A stretch of 20,902 bases of DNA from Actinomycetes bacterium (GTDB lineage: Bacteria > Actinomycetota > Actinomycetes > S36-B12), in NCBI GenBank assembly GCA_030425745.1, contig JAUHZW010000008.1, positions 1 to 20,902 of the forward strand. The letters run 5' to 3'. The stretch's first letter is position 1. Every line of letters starts with the position of its first letter. Positions 1-7,713 of this stretch are shown here, in pieces. The position numbers and the translations under genes were made by a program. The notes under the pieces are model-generated. The model was not told the DNA's origin and did no database searches. It saw only the letters and a list, made by a program, of their open reading frames with translations.

Positions 1-417
1 GTCCACCTCCGGGTCGGCAGACATGGCCAGCAGTGGCTGGGAACTGCGCACCTCGCGGGCCGGTCCCCAGGACGGTTCCAGCTGCCGCCAGAGATCGAGG
101 ACCTCCTCGGCCGGCCCCACCATCGAGGAGCACCGGCGCCCGAAGGTCCGCAGTCGGTCCGCGAAGGCCCCACGAGAACGGGCATCGGTGGCGATCGGGA
201 CGAGGTTCGCCCCGTGGTAGACGGCTGACCGCAGGCCATCGTCATCGAAGAAGCCCAGGATCTCCCCGCCGAGCCGCCAGGGATCCAGGCCGCCCTGACG
301 CACGCGTGCGGTCACGAAGCAGTGGGCCACGGGGTCCATGGCCAGGAGCCGCTCGACGCCAGCAAGGTCCGAGGTCAGTACCGGCCGGACGACGCCCACG
401 CTCGCGGACAGGGTCAT
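1..417 (-). CDS. GNAT-family N-acetyltransferase with N-terminal DUF4081 domain (3' end cut by window edge)
   Basis: The reading frame stays open from an ATG at 417 to the left edge, giving 139 residues without a stop. It begins MTLSASVGVVRPV and includes DLAGVERLLAMDPVAHCFV and GGEILGFFDDDGLRSAVYHGANLVPI. This pattern is typical of the DUF4081 domain that precedes a GNAT acetyltransferase fold in actinobacteria. The position directly downstream of ispG is also typical; the Mycobacterium tuberculosis counterpart is Rv2867c, as I recall it. The acetyl-CoA binding part lies outside the window, so catalysis cannot be checked. The gene starts 15 bp after the ispG stop, with GGGGA just upstream, so it probably shares the ispG transcript. 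The substrate is unknown. The family call rests on N-terminal sequence and context. Confidence 0.8.
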   Translation of the reverse strand, partial: MTLSASVGVVRPVLTSDLAGVERLLAMDPVAHCFVTARVRQGGLDPWRLGGEILGFFDDDGLRSAVYHGANLVPIATDARSRGAFADRLRTFGRRCSSMVGPAEEVLDLWRQLEPSWGPAREVRSSQPLLAMSADPEVD

Positions 418-432
418 GGCTCGTCGTCCCCG

Positions 433-1590
433 CTAGTCGACCGTCACCATCGGAGCGCCGGTCTCGCCGGCCATCTGCTCAGCGAGGACCATGGCCTCCT
501 CGATGAGGGTCTCGACGATCTGCGACTCCGGAACGGTCTTGATGACCTCGCCCTTGACGAAGATCTGCCCCTTGCCGTTGCCGGAGGCGACGCCGAGGTC
601 GGCCTCGCGGGCCTCGCCCGGACCGTTCACCACGCAGCCCATGACAGCGACGCGCAGGGGGACCTCGAGGCCGGCCAGGCCGGCCGTGACCTGCTCGGCG
701 AGGGTGTAGACGTCGACCTGGGCGCGACCGCACGACGGGCAGGAGACGATCTCGAGGCCGCGCTGGCGCAGGTTGAGTGACTCGAGGATCGCGATGCCCA
801 CCTTGACCTCCTCGGCCGGCGGGGCGGAGAGCGAGACGCGGATGGTGTCTCCGATGCCGCGGCTGAGCAGGCCCCCGAAAGCGACCGCCGACTTCACCGT
901 GCCCTGGAAGGCCGGGCCGGCCTCCGTGACACCCAGGTGCAGCGGGTAGTCGCACTGCTCGGCCAGCTGCATGTAGGCCTGCATCATCACGACGGGGTCG
1001 TGGTGCTTGACCGAGATCTTGATGTCGCGGAAGTCGTGCTCCTCGAACAGCGAGGCCTCCCACAGGGCGGACTCCACAAGAGCCTCAGGCGTGGCCTTGC
1101 CGTACTTCTCAAGCAGCCGCTTGTCGAGGGAGCCGGCGTTGACGCCGATGCGGATCGGGGTGCCGTGATCCTTGGCCGCCTTCGCGATCTCGCCGACCTT
1201 GTCGTCGAACTGCTTGATGTTTCCAGGATTGACACGAACGCCGGCGCACCCGGCCTCGATGGCCGCGAACACATACTTGGGCTGGAAGTGGATGTCGGCG
1301 ATGACCGGGATGCCGCTCTTCTTCGCGATCTGGGGCAGCGCCTCCGCGTCATCCTGACTCGGGACGGCCACCCGCACCACCTGACACCCCGAGGCGGTGA
1401 GTTCGGCGATCTGCTGGAGAGTCGAGTTCACGTCCGCCGTGAGCGTTGTGCACATCGACTGGACGCTGATGGGGGCATCACCCCCCACGGCCACCGGATG
1501 CGTGGGGTGCTGCAGCAGGAGCTGCCGGGTCTTCCGCCGAGGGGCGACGACCGGAGCAGGGGCAGAGGGCATTCCGAGGCTCACCGACAC
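433..1590 (-). CDS. ispG: 4-hydroxy-3-methylbut-2-en-1-yl diphosphate synthase (IspG/GcpE)
   Basis: This [4Fe-4S] enzyme catalyses the penultimate step of the MEP isoprenoid pathway, reducing methylerythritol cyclodiphosphate to HMBPP in the cytoplasm. The 385-residue product matches the short bacterial form. It has an N-terminal TIM-barrel part (SVQSMCTTLTADV, IADIHFQPKYVFAAIEAG, RVNPGNIKQFDDKV) and a C-terminal iron-sulfur part. The expected cluster ligands are present: Cys284 and Cys287 in SCPSCGRAQ, Cys319 and Glu326 in GCVVNGPGEA. I chose the GTG at 1590 because related proteins begin with a similar SLGMP segment and because a CATAAT -10-like box ends 6 bp before it. The open frame extends to 1812, but that part lies inside rseP and has no family resemblance. 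It follows rseP after 71 bp. Confidence 0.97.
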   Translation of the reverse strand: MSVSLGMPSAPAPVVAPRRKTRQLLLQHPTHPVAVGGDAPISVQSMCTTLTADVNSTLQQIAELTASGCQVVRVAVPSQDDAEALPQIAKKSGIPVIADIHFQPKYVFAAIEAGCAGVRVNPGNIKQFDDKVGEIAKAAKDHGTPIRIGVNAGSLDKRLLEKYGKATPEALVESALWEASLFEEHDFRDIKISVKHHDPVVMMQAYMQLAEQCDYPLHLGVTEAGPAFQGTVKSAVAFGGLLSRGIGDTIRVSLSAPPAEEVKVGIAILESLNLRQRGLEIVSCPSCGRAQVDVYTLAEQVTAGLAGLEVPLRVAVMGCVVNGPGEAREADLGVASGNGKGQIFVKGEVIKTVPESQIVETLIEEAMVLAEQMAGETGAPMVTVD

Positions 1591-1596
1591 ACCGGC

Positions 1597-1602
1597 ATTA
1601 TG
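1597..1602 (-). promoter_or_regulatory. Candidate leaderless -10 element for ispG
   Basis: On the minus strand CATAAT (5 of 6 matches to TATAAT) ends 6 bp before the ispG GTG. Transcription would then start at or next to the start codon, giving a leaderless mRNA, which is common in actinobacteria. No convincing -35 is seen at 16-18 bp. A GGCAGGG further upstream could instead serve as a distant ribosome site on a read-through transcript from rseP. Confidence 0.35.
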
Positions 1603-1661
1603 CCCTGCCGCCCGCAGAGGCACCCGCGCTGTGGCCGGCTCAGCCGGGCCTGCGTGACTCG

Positions 1662-2975
1662 CTAGCCCAGCGAGATCGGCTTCACCAGATCCGCCCAGAT
1701 GACCACGACGCCCATGGCGACCAGGACACCCGCCACGACATATGCGACCGGAAGGAGGCGCGCGACGTCGACCGGACCGGGATCGGGGCGTCCGGTGATG
1801 CGGGCCAGCCACCGGCGCACGGCCTCGTAGGCGGCCCCCACGACGTGGCCGCCGTCCAGAGGCAGGATCGGCAGCAGGTTGAACAGGAAGAGGAACAGGT
1901 TCAGCGAGGCCAGCAGCCCGATGAAGGTCGCCGCCTTCGCCCGCAGCGGCTGATCCATCGCGGCGACATCACCGCCGATGCGGCTGACGCCCACCACGCT
2001 CACCGGGCTGTCGAGGGACCGCTCCTCACCCCCGAGCAGGGTCCCGGTCACGAGGTCGTAGAGCCGCACAGGCAGGGAGATGAGCGCCTCAACCGACCGG
2101 ACGGTGATGTCCCACATATAGCCGGGAACCGCGGTCCACGATTCGGTCACCCACTCCGACGTCGGCGCCAGGCCCACGTAGCCCACCGTGGCGACCTCGC
2201 CGGTCTCCTGGTCGTACTCGTCGTACACCGGCCGGGTCGCCTCGCCGATCTGCACGGTCAGGTCGAGCGGGGATCCGCCACGGTCGACGGTCGCGATCAC
2301 CGTGTCACCCGGATGGGCTCGGATCCAGTCGGTGGCCGCCGTCCAGTCCTCGACCGGAGCCCCGTCGATCGCCAGGATCGTGTCGCCGGGCTGGAAGCCC
2401 GCAAGCGCCGCCGGTGAGGGCGCACTGCCCGTCGGGCATTCACCGGAGGGCAGCGGCTGACCGCTCGGCTGGGCAGCCGTCGGCAGGCACGCACCGACAG
2501 AGGCGACCTGAAGCGACGGTGCTGGCAGACCGATGCCGAGGAGCAGAACAGCGAACAGCACGAACCCGAACAGCAGGTTCATCGTGGGGCCACCGAGCAT
2601 GATGACGATGCGCTGGCGGACCGGCAGGCGATAGAACGTACGGGCCTCGTCGCCGGGGCCGACCTCCTCCGCCGACTGCCGGCGAGCATCGGCCACCATC
2701 GCGGCGAACCGCCCCGTGGACATGGATCGCTGGGTGCCGTCGGGCGCCGGGGGCAGCATGCCGATCATCCGCACGTAGCCGCCGACCGGGATGACCTTGA
2801 ACCCGTATCGGGTCTCTCCACGGACCTTTGACCACATCGTCGGGCCGAAGCCGATCATGTACTCGGTGACCTTGACGCCGAAGCGCTTGGCCGGGAGCAG
2901 ATGACCCATCTCGTGCAGGGCGATCGACAGGCCGATGAGGAGGGCGAACAGCAGGATGCCGATGAGCTCGAGCAT
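1662..2975 (-). CDS. rseP: Site-2-type intramembrane zinc metalloprotease (M50 family, RseP-like)
   Basis: This is a membrane protease of the site-2 family, which cleaves transmembrane segments such as those of anti-sigma factors; the substrate here is unknown. It has 437 residues. The zinc motif HEMGH is at 21-25 inside the first membrane helix. A GGYVRMIGM segment lies near 66-73, a second helix near 126-150 and a PDZ domain at about 186-250 (AALAGFQPGDTILAIDGAPV). The second active-site motif NLLPILPLDGGH is at about 366-377, and a last helix spans about 410-430. I chose the ATG at 2975 because GGGAGG sits at a normal distance before it. The GTG at 2981 overlaps the dxr stop as GTGA but lies almost on top of that ribosome site. 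It is translationally coupled to dxr. Confidence 0.93.
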   Translation of the reverse strand: MLELIGILLFALLIGLSIALHEMGHLLPAKRFGVKVTEYMIGFGPTMWSKVRGETRYGFKVIPVGGYVRMIGMLPPAPDGTQRSMSTGRFAAMVADARRQSAEEVGPGDEARTFYRLPVRQRIVIMLGGPTMNLLFGFVLFAVLLLGIGLPAPSLQVASVGACLPTAAQPSGQPLPSGECPTGSAPSPAALAGFQPGDTILAIDGAPVEDWTAATDWIRAHPGDTVIATVDRGGSPLDLTVQIGEATRPVYDEYDQETGEVATVGYVGLAPTSEWVTESWTAVPGYMWDITVRSVEALISLPVRLYDLVTGTLLGGEERSLDSPVSVVGVSRIGGDVAAMDQPLRAKAATFIGLLASLNLFLFLFNLLPILPLDGGHVVGAAYEAVRRWLARITGRPDPGPVDVARLLPVAYVVAGVLVAMGVVVIWADLVKPISLG

Positions 2976-2977
2976 GG

Positions 2978-4210
2978 TCACCCTCCCACGATGATCTGTC
3001 GGGCGCGGTCGCGCGCCCAGGCATCTGCAGAGAGGACGTCCTCGAGGGTGGTCCGGTTCCCCTCGACCCAGGCCGAACCCGTCTCACCGGTTCCGCCCGC
3101 CAGGTGCTCGTCGACCACGCGTCCGATCGTCGACACGATGCCGGGGTAGCTCAGATCTCCCTCGATGAAGGCGGCGACGCAGGCCTCGTCGGCTCCGTTG
3201 AACACGGCCGGAGCGGTGCCACCGGCCCCGCCGGCCGTCCGGGCGATGCGCACCGCGGGAAACGCATCCTCATCCAGCGGCAGGAACTCCCAGGTGGCCG
3301 CGGAGGTCCAGTCGCAGGCCGGGGCCGCATCAGGCACGCGCGCCGGGAACGCCATGCCCCACGCGATGGGGATGCGCATGTCCGGTGGGCTCGCCTGGCA
3401 GATCGTCGAACCGTCGACGAACTCGACCATGGAGTGCACGACGGACTGGGGATGCACCACCACCTCGATGCGTTCGAACGGGACGTCGAACAGCAGATGC
3501 GCCTCGATGACCTCCAGACCCTTGTTCACCAGCGTCGAGGAGTTGATGGTGACCAGCGGACCCATCGACCAGGTCGGATGCGCCAGCGCCTGCTCCACGG
3601 TGACGTCCTCGAGCTCAGCCGCGGTGCGGCCGCGGAACGGGCCACCGCTCGCCGTGACGATGAGTCGGCGCACCTCGGCGGGCTCCCCCGCGAGGAGGGA
3701 CTGCGCCAGGGCGGAGTGTTCGGAGTCGACGGGCACGATCTGGCCGGGCCGGGCGATCCCCTTGACCAACGGGCCGCCGATGATCAAAGACTCTTTGTTG
3801 GCCAGCGCGAGCGTGCGCCCCGCCTCCAGCGCGGCGAGGGTGGGCTTGAGGCCGGCAGCTCCGGCCAGGCCGTTCAGGACCGTGTCGCACTCATGGCGAG
3901 CGACGACCTCATTGGCATCGGGGCCGGAGACGATCTCCACCTCGAGCGCACGACCGGGGGCGTCCGGGAGGGCGTCGAGCGCCTGCCTCAGCGCGTCCGC
4001 CGCCCGCTCGTCGGGCAGTCCCACCACCTCTACGCCGAAGTCGCGGACCTGCTCGGCGAGCAGCCCGATGTTCGATCCCCCGGCCGTGAGGCCGACGATG
4101 TCGAACAGTTCAGGGTGCCGGGCTGCGACGTCGAGCCCCTGGGTGCCGATGGACCCGGTGCTGCCCAGGATGACGATGCGCCGGGGCGACGCGGGGTGGG
4201 GCTCGGCCAT
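2978..4210 (-). CDS. dxr: 1-deoxy-D-xylulose 5-phosphate reductoisomerase
   Basis: This enzyme makes 2-C-methyl-D-erythritol 4-phosphate with NADPH, the first committed step of the MEP pathway, so two MEP genes (dxr and ispG) share this block. The 410-residue product has the NADPH loop GSTGSIG at 16-22, NKESLI at 138-143, and the metal ligands Asp162 and Glu164 in VDSEHSA. It also has TASGGPFR at 186-193, HPTWSMG at 211-217 and TINSSTLVNKGLEVIEAH at 221-238, which supplies substrate-binding Asn/Lys and the third metal ligand Glu233. The ATG at 4210 has TGAGG upstream. The stop overlaps the GTG alternative start of rseP. A hairpin at 4229-4245 separates it from the sugar cassette upstream. Confidence 0.98.
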   Translation of the reverse strand: MAEPHPASPRRIVILGSTGSIGTQGLDVAARHPELFDIVGLTAGGSNIGLLAEQVRDFGVEVVGLPDERAADALRQALDALPDAPGRALEVEIVSGPDANEVVARHECDTVLNGLAGAAGLKPTLAALEAGRTLALANKESLIIGGPLVKGIARPGQIVPVDSEHSALAQSLLAGEPAEVRRLIVTASGGPFRGRTAAELEDVTVEQALAHPTWSMGPLVTINSSTLVNKGLEVIEAHLLFDVPFERIEVVVHPQSVVHSMVEFVDGSTICQASPPDMRIPIAWGMAFPARVPDAAPACDWTSAATWEFLPLDEDAFPAVRIARTAGGAGGTAPAVFNGADEACVAAFIEGDLSYPGIVSTIGRVVDEHLAGGTGETGSAWVEGNRTTLEDVLSADAWARDRARQIIVGG

Positions 4211-4228
4211 GGCCTCAAGATTAGGACA

Positions 4229-4245
4229 CGGCCGAGCCCCGGCCG
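4229..4245 (-). terminator. Short GC hairpin between sugar cassette and dxr
   Basis: CGGCCG, a 5-base loop, then CGGCCG again form a 6-bp all-GC stem starting four bases after the isomerase stop codon. The following sequence (GTGTCCTAATC on the minus strand) has no T-run, so it is not a classical intrinsic terminator. It sits where the cassette transcript would be expected to end before dxr. Confidence 0.35.
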
Positions 4246-4249
4246 ACTA

Positions 4250-5248
4250 TCAGTGGCCGACGGCGAAGCGCTCGGTGCCGAGCAGCGCATTCCAGTAGAT
4301 GGCCTGCACCGCGAGGGCGTCCTGAGCATCCTGAGCGGCCGCGTACTGCGCACGGTCGACCCGCGCACAGGCCTCGTCGAGCATCCGGATCGTCTCGATG
4401 CTGCGGGCCACGGCCGCCACCGGATCCTCACGGAAGGGGAACTGGTCGAGCAGGACGGGATCGCTCCAGCCGATGTCGCGCAGGGCGAGGATGTACTCCA
4501 TGGTCTCGAACAGGTGCACGGAGGCCACCGGGAGATCGTCGTCCCAGTCCCGCCAGTTGTCGTTCAGTTCGGCCGAGGTGAGCTTGCCGCGGCGATGGAT
4601 CATCCGCAGTGACTCCGTCGGCGACTCCCCCGCCATCAGTGAGTGGCCGAAGTCCATGACGATGCCGAGGTTGTCGACCCCGGTCTCCTCGATCGCGAGC
4701 AGCGTCTTGGGTGCGTTCGCCAGCGTCATGCGGATGCGCGGCTCCTTGGGCTTGTACTCGATCGCGAACTGCACGTCGGGGTGACGCTGACAGATCTCCC
4801 GCATGCCGTCGACCGTGCGATCCCAGATCTGCAGGTAGTCGACCTGGCCGGGGTAGTCGTAGCCGTCCTGGCCGGGCCAGAACTTCACGTACCCGGCGCC
4901 GAGGATCTGGGCCGCCTCGACGGCCTCCTCGACGCGGTCCTGGGTGCGGCGACGCAGCTCCTGCGAGGGATTGGTGAACGCACCCTTGGCGTACTCGCGC
5001 ATGTAGATGTGCGGCGTCGTGGCGCGACAGGTGAGGCCGTTGTCGTCGAGCAGCTGCTTGATCTCGGCCGCGGTGGCTCCCTCGGTGGCGAACGGCACGT
5101 TGATGTCCAGGCAGGACAGGCCGGAGACCCGACCGGCCGCCTCGATCATCTCGCGCGAGTCACGCGGAGGCCCGTAACCGTCACCGGCATAGCGATCGAC
5201 GAACTGACCGAAGGCCCAGATGCCGGTGCCGAACTCCAGTGGTGCCAT
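4250..5248 (-). CDS. Xylose-isomerase-like TIM-barrel sugar isomerase
   Basis: A 332-residue protein of the xylose-isomerase-like TIM-barrel superfamily, whose members interconvert aldoses and ketoses or epimerise ketoses with a divalent metal. Visible motifs are KFWPGQDGYDYPGQ near 122-135, which recalls the ADGxNYPGQ segment of L-rhamnose isomerases, then FAIEYKPKEPR at 161-171 (Glu164 a likely metal ligand), IVMDFGHSLMAGESP at 196-210 (Asp199 and His202), ELND at 227-230 and LLDQFPFRED at 266-275. It lacks the typical XylA signatures. The ATG at 5248 has GAGAGGA upstream. It is the last gene of the cassette after the two transketolase subunits and the FGGY kinase. The likely role is to convert the imported aldose to the ketose that the kinase phosphorylates. 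D-apiose, rhamnose-type or other branched substrates are all possible. Confidence 0.82.
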   Translation of the reverse strand: MAPLEFGTGIWAFGQFVDRYAGDGYGPPRDSREMIEAAGRVSGLSCLDINVPFATEGATAAEIKQLLDDNGLTCRATTPHIYMREYAKGAFTNPSQELRRRTQDRVEEAVEAAQILGAGYVKFWPGQDGYDYPGQVDYLQIWDRTVDGMREICQRHPDVQFAIEYKPKEPRIRMTLANAPKTLLAIEETGVDNLGIVMDFGHSLMAGESPTESLRMIHRRGKLTSAELNDNWRDWDDDLPVASVHLFETMEYILALRDIGWSDPVLLDQFPFREDPVAAVARSIETIRMLDEACARVDRAQYAAAQDAQDALAVQAIYWNALLGTERFAVGH

Positions 5249-5260
5249 GGGTGGGTGTCC

Positions 5261-5290
5261 TCTCGTGTGGGGGTCTCGTGTGGGGGTCTC
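5261..5290. repeat. 13-bp tandem repeat (2.3 copies) between FGGY kinase and isomerase
   Basis: The unit TCTCGTGTGGGGG occurs at 5261-5273 and 5274-5286, followed by another TCTC. It fills most of the 40-bp gap between the kinase stop and the isomerase start. On the coding strand each unit begins with GAGA-like purines, and the last junction forms part of the GAGAGGA ribosome site of the isomerase gene. Confidence 0.9.
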
Positions 5291-6749
5291 AGGTGGTGGG
5301 GTGGAAGCGTGCCCGGGCGACGGCCCGGTGCCAGTCTTCCTTCAGGTCGGCCATGCTGTCAGGCCGATCGGCAGCGGGGACGTCGTCATAGTCACGCGGC
5401 AGGGCCTCCAGATCTGACATCGACCACAGACCGCATCCCAGCCCGGCCGCATGGCCGGCGCCGAGGGCGGACAGTTCTGCGGTCCGGGAGACCCGCACCG
5501 GGACTCCCGCCAGCGCGGACTGCCGCGCCATCAGGTCGCGGTTGGCCGTCATGCCGCCGTCGGCGAGCAGCACCGACGGCATCTCCCCTGCCGTGGTCAT
5601 GGCGTCCAGCACGTCGGACACCTGGAGCACCACCGAGTCCAGCGCGGCTCGGGCCAAGTGCGGCATCTGCGTCCCGAGCGACAGGCCGGTCACGACGGCA
5701 GCGGCCTGCGGATCCCACCAGGGCGCCCCGAGACCGTTGAAGGCCGGGACGAGGATCACTCCGTCACTGGTGTCGGCTGCCGCCTCGGCCAACTCGCCCG
5801 CCGTGGTGCCCAGCACACTCGCCAGCCAGGTGAGGGTGGAGCCGGCAGAGAGGATGTTGGCCTCCCAGGCGATGGCCGGGTTCTCGCCGGGCAGGCGCCA
5901 CGCGATCGTGCGACACATCGCCTCGCTGTCGACCGCCCCCGGGGCCACCAGGGCCATGACCGAACTGCCGGTGCCGTAGGTCGCCTTGGCCACACCCGGG
6001 CGCCAGCCGGCATGGGCGAAGAGAGCGGCATGCGAGTCACCGAGGATCCCCGCCAGGGGTACGCCCTCCAGCCCGTCGATGCCCCGCACCGGACCGACCA
6101 CGCCGGCCGAGTCGACGATTCGCGGGAGGACACCGGCAGGCACACCGAAGATCTCCAGCAGCTCCTCACTCCACTGCCCCGTCGACAGGTCGACCAGGGA
6201 GGTGCGGGACGCGTTGCCGGCCTCGATGACATGCTCGCCGGTGAGGTGCCAGACGAGCCACGAGTCGACGGTCCCCAGGCAGAGGTCGTCAGCCCGGGCC
6301 CGGTCCGGGTCGTAGGTGTCGAGCAGCCAGGCGGCCTTGACCGCCGAGAACATCGGATCGAGTGGCAGCCCGCTGATGGACCGCACGCGCTCAGCGTGGC
6401 CTTCGGCCACCAGTCTCTCCGCGATGTCGACTGTGCGACGGTCCTGCCAGCTCAGCACCGGTGACACGGGCTCGCCCGTCGCCCGATCCCACAGCAGCAT
6501 CGACTCGCGCTGGTTGCTGATGCCGACACCGACGATCTCCAGACCGTCTGCGTGGATCAGCGCGTCCGCGATGGCCCCCCGGACGCTGGCGATGATGTCC
6601 TCGGGGCGGTGCTCGACCCACCCCGGGGACGGTGTCTGCTGCTCGAGGGGCGCCGACCCTCGACCTCGGATGCGCCCGGCACCATCGACCAGCAGCACCT
6701 TGGTGGATCCGGTGCCCTGGTCGATCGCGAGGACGGCCTGATCGGTCAT
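5289..6749 (-). CDS. FGGY-family carbohydrate kinase
   Basis: A 486-residue cytoplasmic kinase of the FGGY family (glycerol, xylulose, erythritol and related kinases). The N-terminal phosphate loop is AIDQGTGSTK at 8-17. NQRES and WDRATGEPV follow near 79-95, and GTVDSWLVWHLTG at 159-171. The catalytic aspartate is probably Asp238 in LGDSHAALF, then KATYGTGSS at 255-263. A late LLADGGMTANRDLM fits the adenosine-binding segment. It resembles glycerol kinase in the N-terminal half, but it sits between a transketolase pair and an aldose isomerase, so a ketose (ketopentose or ketotetrose) is the more likely substrate. I chose the ATG at 6749 (MTDQAVLAID). The open frame reaches 6842, but that 31-residue extension overlaps the upstream gene and has no family resemblance. 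It starts 13 bp after the transketolase subunit. Confidence 0.92.
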   Translation of the reverse strand: MTDQAVLAIDQGTGSTKVLLVDGAGRIRGRGSAPLEQQTPSPGWVEHRPEDIIASVRGAIADALIHADGLEIVGVGISNQRESMLLWDRATGEPVSPVLSWQDRRTVDIAERLVAEGHAERVRSISGLPLDPMFSAVKAAWLLDTYDPDRARADDLCLGTVDSWLVWHLTGEHVIEAGNASRTSLVDLSTGQWSEELLEIFGVPAGVLPRIVDSAGVVGPVRGIDGLEGVPLAGILGDSHAALFAHAGWRPGVAKATYGTGSSVMALVAPGAVDSEAMCRTIAWRLPGENPAIAWEANILSAGSTLTWLASVLGTTAGELAEAAADTSDGVILVPAFNGLGAPWWDPQAAAVVTGLSLGTQMPHLARAALDSVVLQVSDVLDAMTTAGEMPSVLLADGGMTANRDLMARQSALAGVPVRVSRTAELSALGAGHAAGLGCGLWSMSDLEALPRDYDDVPAADRPDSMADLKEDWHRAVARARFHPTT

Positions 6750-6762
6750 GGATGCCCGATCC

Positions 6763-7713
6763 TCACGTAGCGAGGAGGTTCCGGGCCGCATCCGCGACCC
6801 CGCCGGGGGTGAGATCGAATCGGTCGAACAGGTACTCGACATCGCCGGTCACGGCGAACTCATGTGTGCCCAGCAGACGCATCCGTGCCGGCTGGTTCTC
6901 GGCGAGGAACTCGGCGGCGGCACCGCCGAGGCCGCCACGAGGCACCGACTCCTCGACGGTCACGATGCCCCTGGTCTCCCGTGCTGCCCGCAGCAGGCTC
7001 TCATGGTCCAGCGGATGCACGGTGGCCATGTTCAGCACGCGTGCCCGGATCCCGGAGGCCTCGAGCTGACCGGCCGCCTGCAGCGCCACGGTGACCATCG
7101 TGCCGTTGGCGACGAGGGTGACGTCGTCACCGTCGGTCAGCTGCTCTGCGCGTCCGGGACGGAAGGCCGGCACCTGACCCTCGGACACCGACGGCACCTT
7201 GTACCGACCGATGCGCAGGAAGACCGGGCCCTCGACCTCGGCAGCCCAGCGCACGGCCTCGACGGTCTGCTCCGGGTCAGCCGGGACGACGATGGGCAGG
7301 TCATCAAGAGCCCGCATCCAGGCGATGTCCTCGATCGAGTGATGTGTCGGGCCGAGTTCACCGTAGGAGACGCCCGGACTCTGACCGCACAGCTTGACGT
7401 TGGCACCGCTGTAGACGATGTCTGCCTTGATCTGCTCGGTCGCCCGTCCGGTGAGGAAGGGAGAGGCAGCCGAGACGAAGGGCAGATAACCGGCGTTGGC
7501 GAGGCCAGCCGCGACGCCGACCATGTTCTGCTCGGCGATGCCGACGTTGATGAGGCGCTCCGGGAACTCCTCGCGGAACCCGCCGAGGTTGCTCGACCCC
7601 ACGGAGTCGTTGCAGACGGCGACGATGCGCTCGTCGGCGCGAGCGAGTTCGATCAGGGTCTGAGCGAAGGCCTTGCGGCAGTCGTGCATCGCGATCTCGG
7701 GCGCGGCGCTCAT
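6763..7713 (-). CDS. Transketolase C-terminal subunit (pyrimidine-binding and C-terminal domains)
   Basis: This 316-residue protein is the second half of a split transketolase. It has the pyrimidine-binding domain with the conserved catalytic glutamate in NVGIAEQNMVGVAAGLA (Glu61), GPTHHSIEDIAWMR, and the C-terminal domain (GTMVTVALQAA, HPLDHESLLRAARET, VEESVPRGGLGGAAAEFL). The family transfers two-carbon units between ketose and aldose phosphates using thiamine diphosphate. Its ATG overlaps the stop of the N-terminal subunit by 4 bp (ATGA), so the two chains are made together, as expected for a heteromeric enzyme. In the D-apiose pathway the equivalent split enzyme is apulose-4-phosphate transketolase (AptA/AptB). 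Specificity cannot be told from sequence alone; DXS-like or sulfosugar transketolases are alternatives. Confidence 0.93.
   Translation of the reverse strand: MSAAPEIAMHDCRKAFAQTLIELARADERIVAVCNDSVGSSNLGGFREEFPERLINVGIAEQNMVGVAAGLANAGYLPFVSAASPFLTGRATEQIKADIVYSGANVKLCGQSPGVSYGELGPTHHSIEDIAWMRALDDLPIVVPADPEQTVEAVRWAAEVEGPVFLRIGRYKVPSVSEGQVPAFRPGRAEQLTDGDDVTLVANGTMVTVALQAAGQLEASGIRARVLNMATVHPLDHESLLRAARETRGIVTVEESVPRGGLGGAAAEFLAENQPARMRLLGTHEFAVTGDVEYLFDRFDLTPGGVADAARNLLAT

Noticed and set aside
1591..1812. N-terminal extension of ispG by about 74 residues
   Set aside because: It lies almost wholly inside the rseP coding region, is Arg/Gly/Pro-rich as expected of a shadow frame, and has no resemblance to IspG; the family start is near SLGMP.
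2976..2981. GTG at 2981 as the rseP start
   Set aside because: The GGGAGG ribosome site would touch or overlap this codon, while it is well spaced from the ATG at 2975. Only two residues are affected.
3104..4612. Long plus-strand frame (502 residues) opposite dxr and the isomerase
   Set aside because: It runs antisense through two well-identified genes with strong motifs, and its composition is typical of high-GC shadow frames.
4250..5248. Canonical xylose isomerase XylA
   Set aside because: Length and motifs do not match XylA; only the shared TIM-barrel superfamily is supported.
5289..6749. Annotation as glycerol kinase GlpK
   Set aside because: Some N-terminal motifs are similar, but the neighbours are a sugar isomerase and a split transketolase, with no glycerol facilitator or glycerol phosphate dehydrogenase nearby; only the FGGY family is safe.
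6750..6842. 31-residue upstream extension of the FGGY kinase
   Set aside because: It overlaps the end of the transketolase subunit and lacks family resemblance; MTDQAVLAIDQGTG is the normal start.
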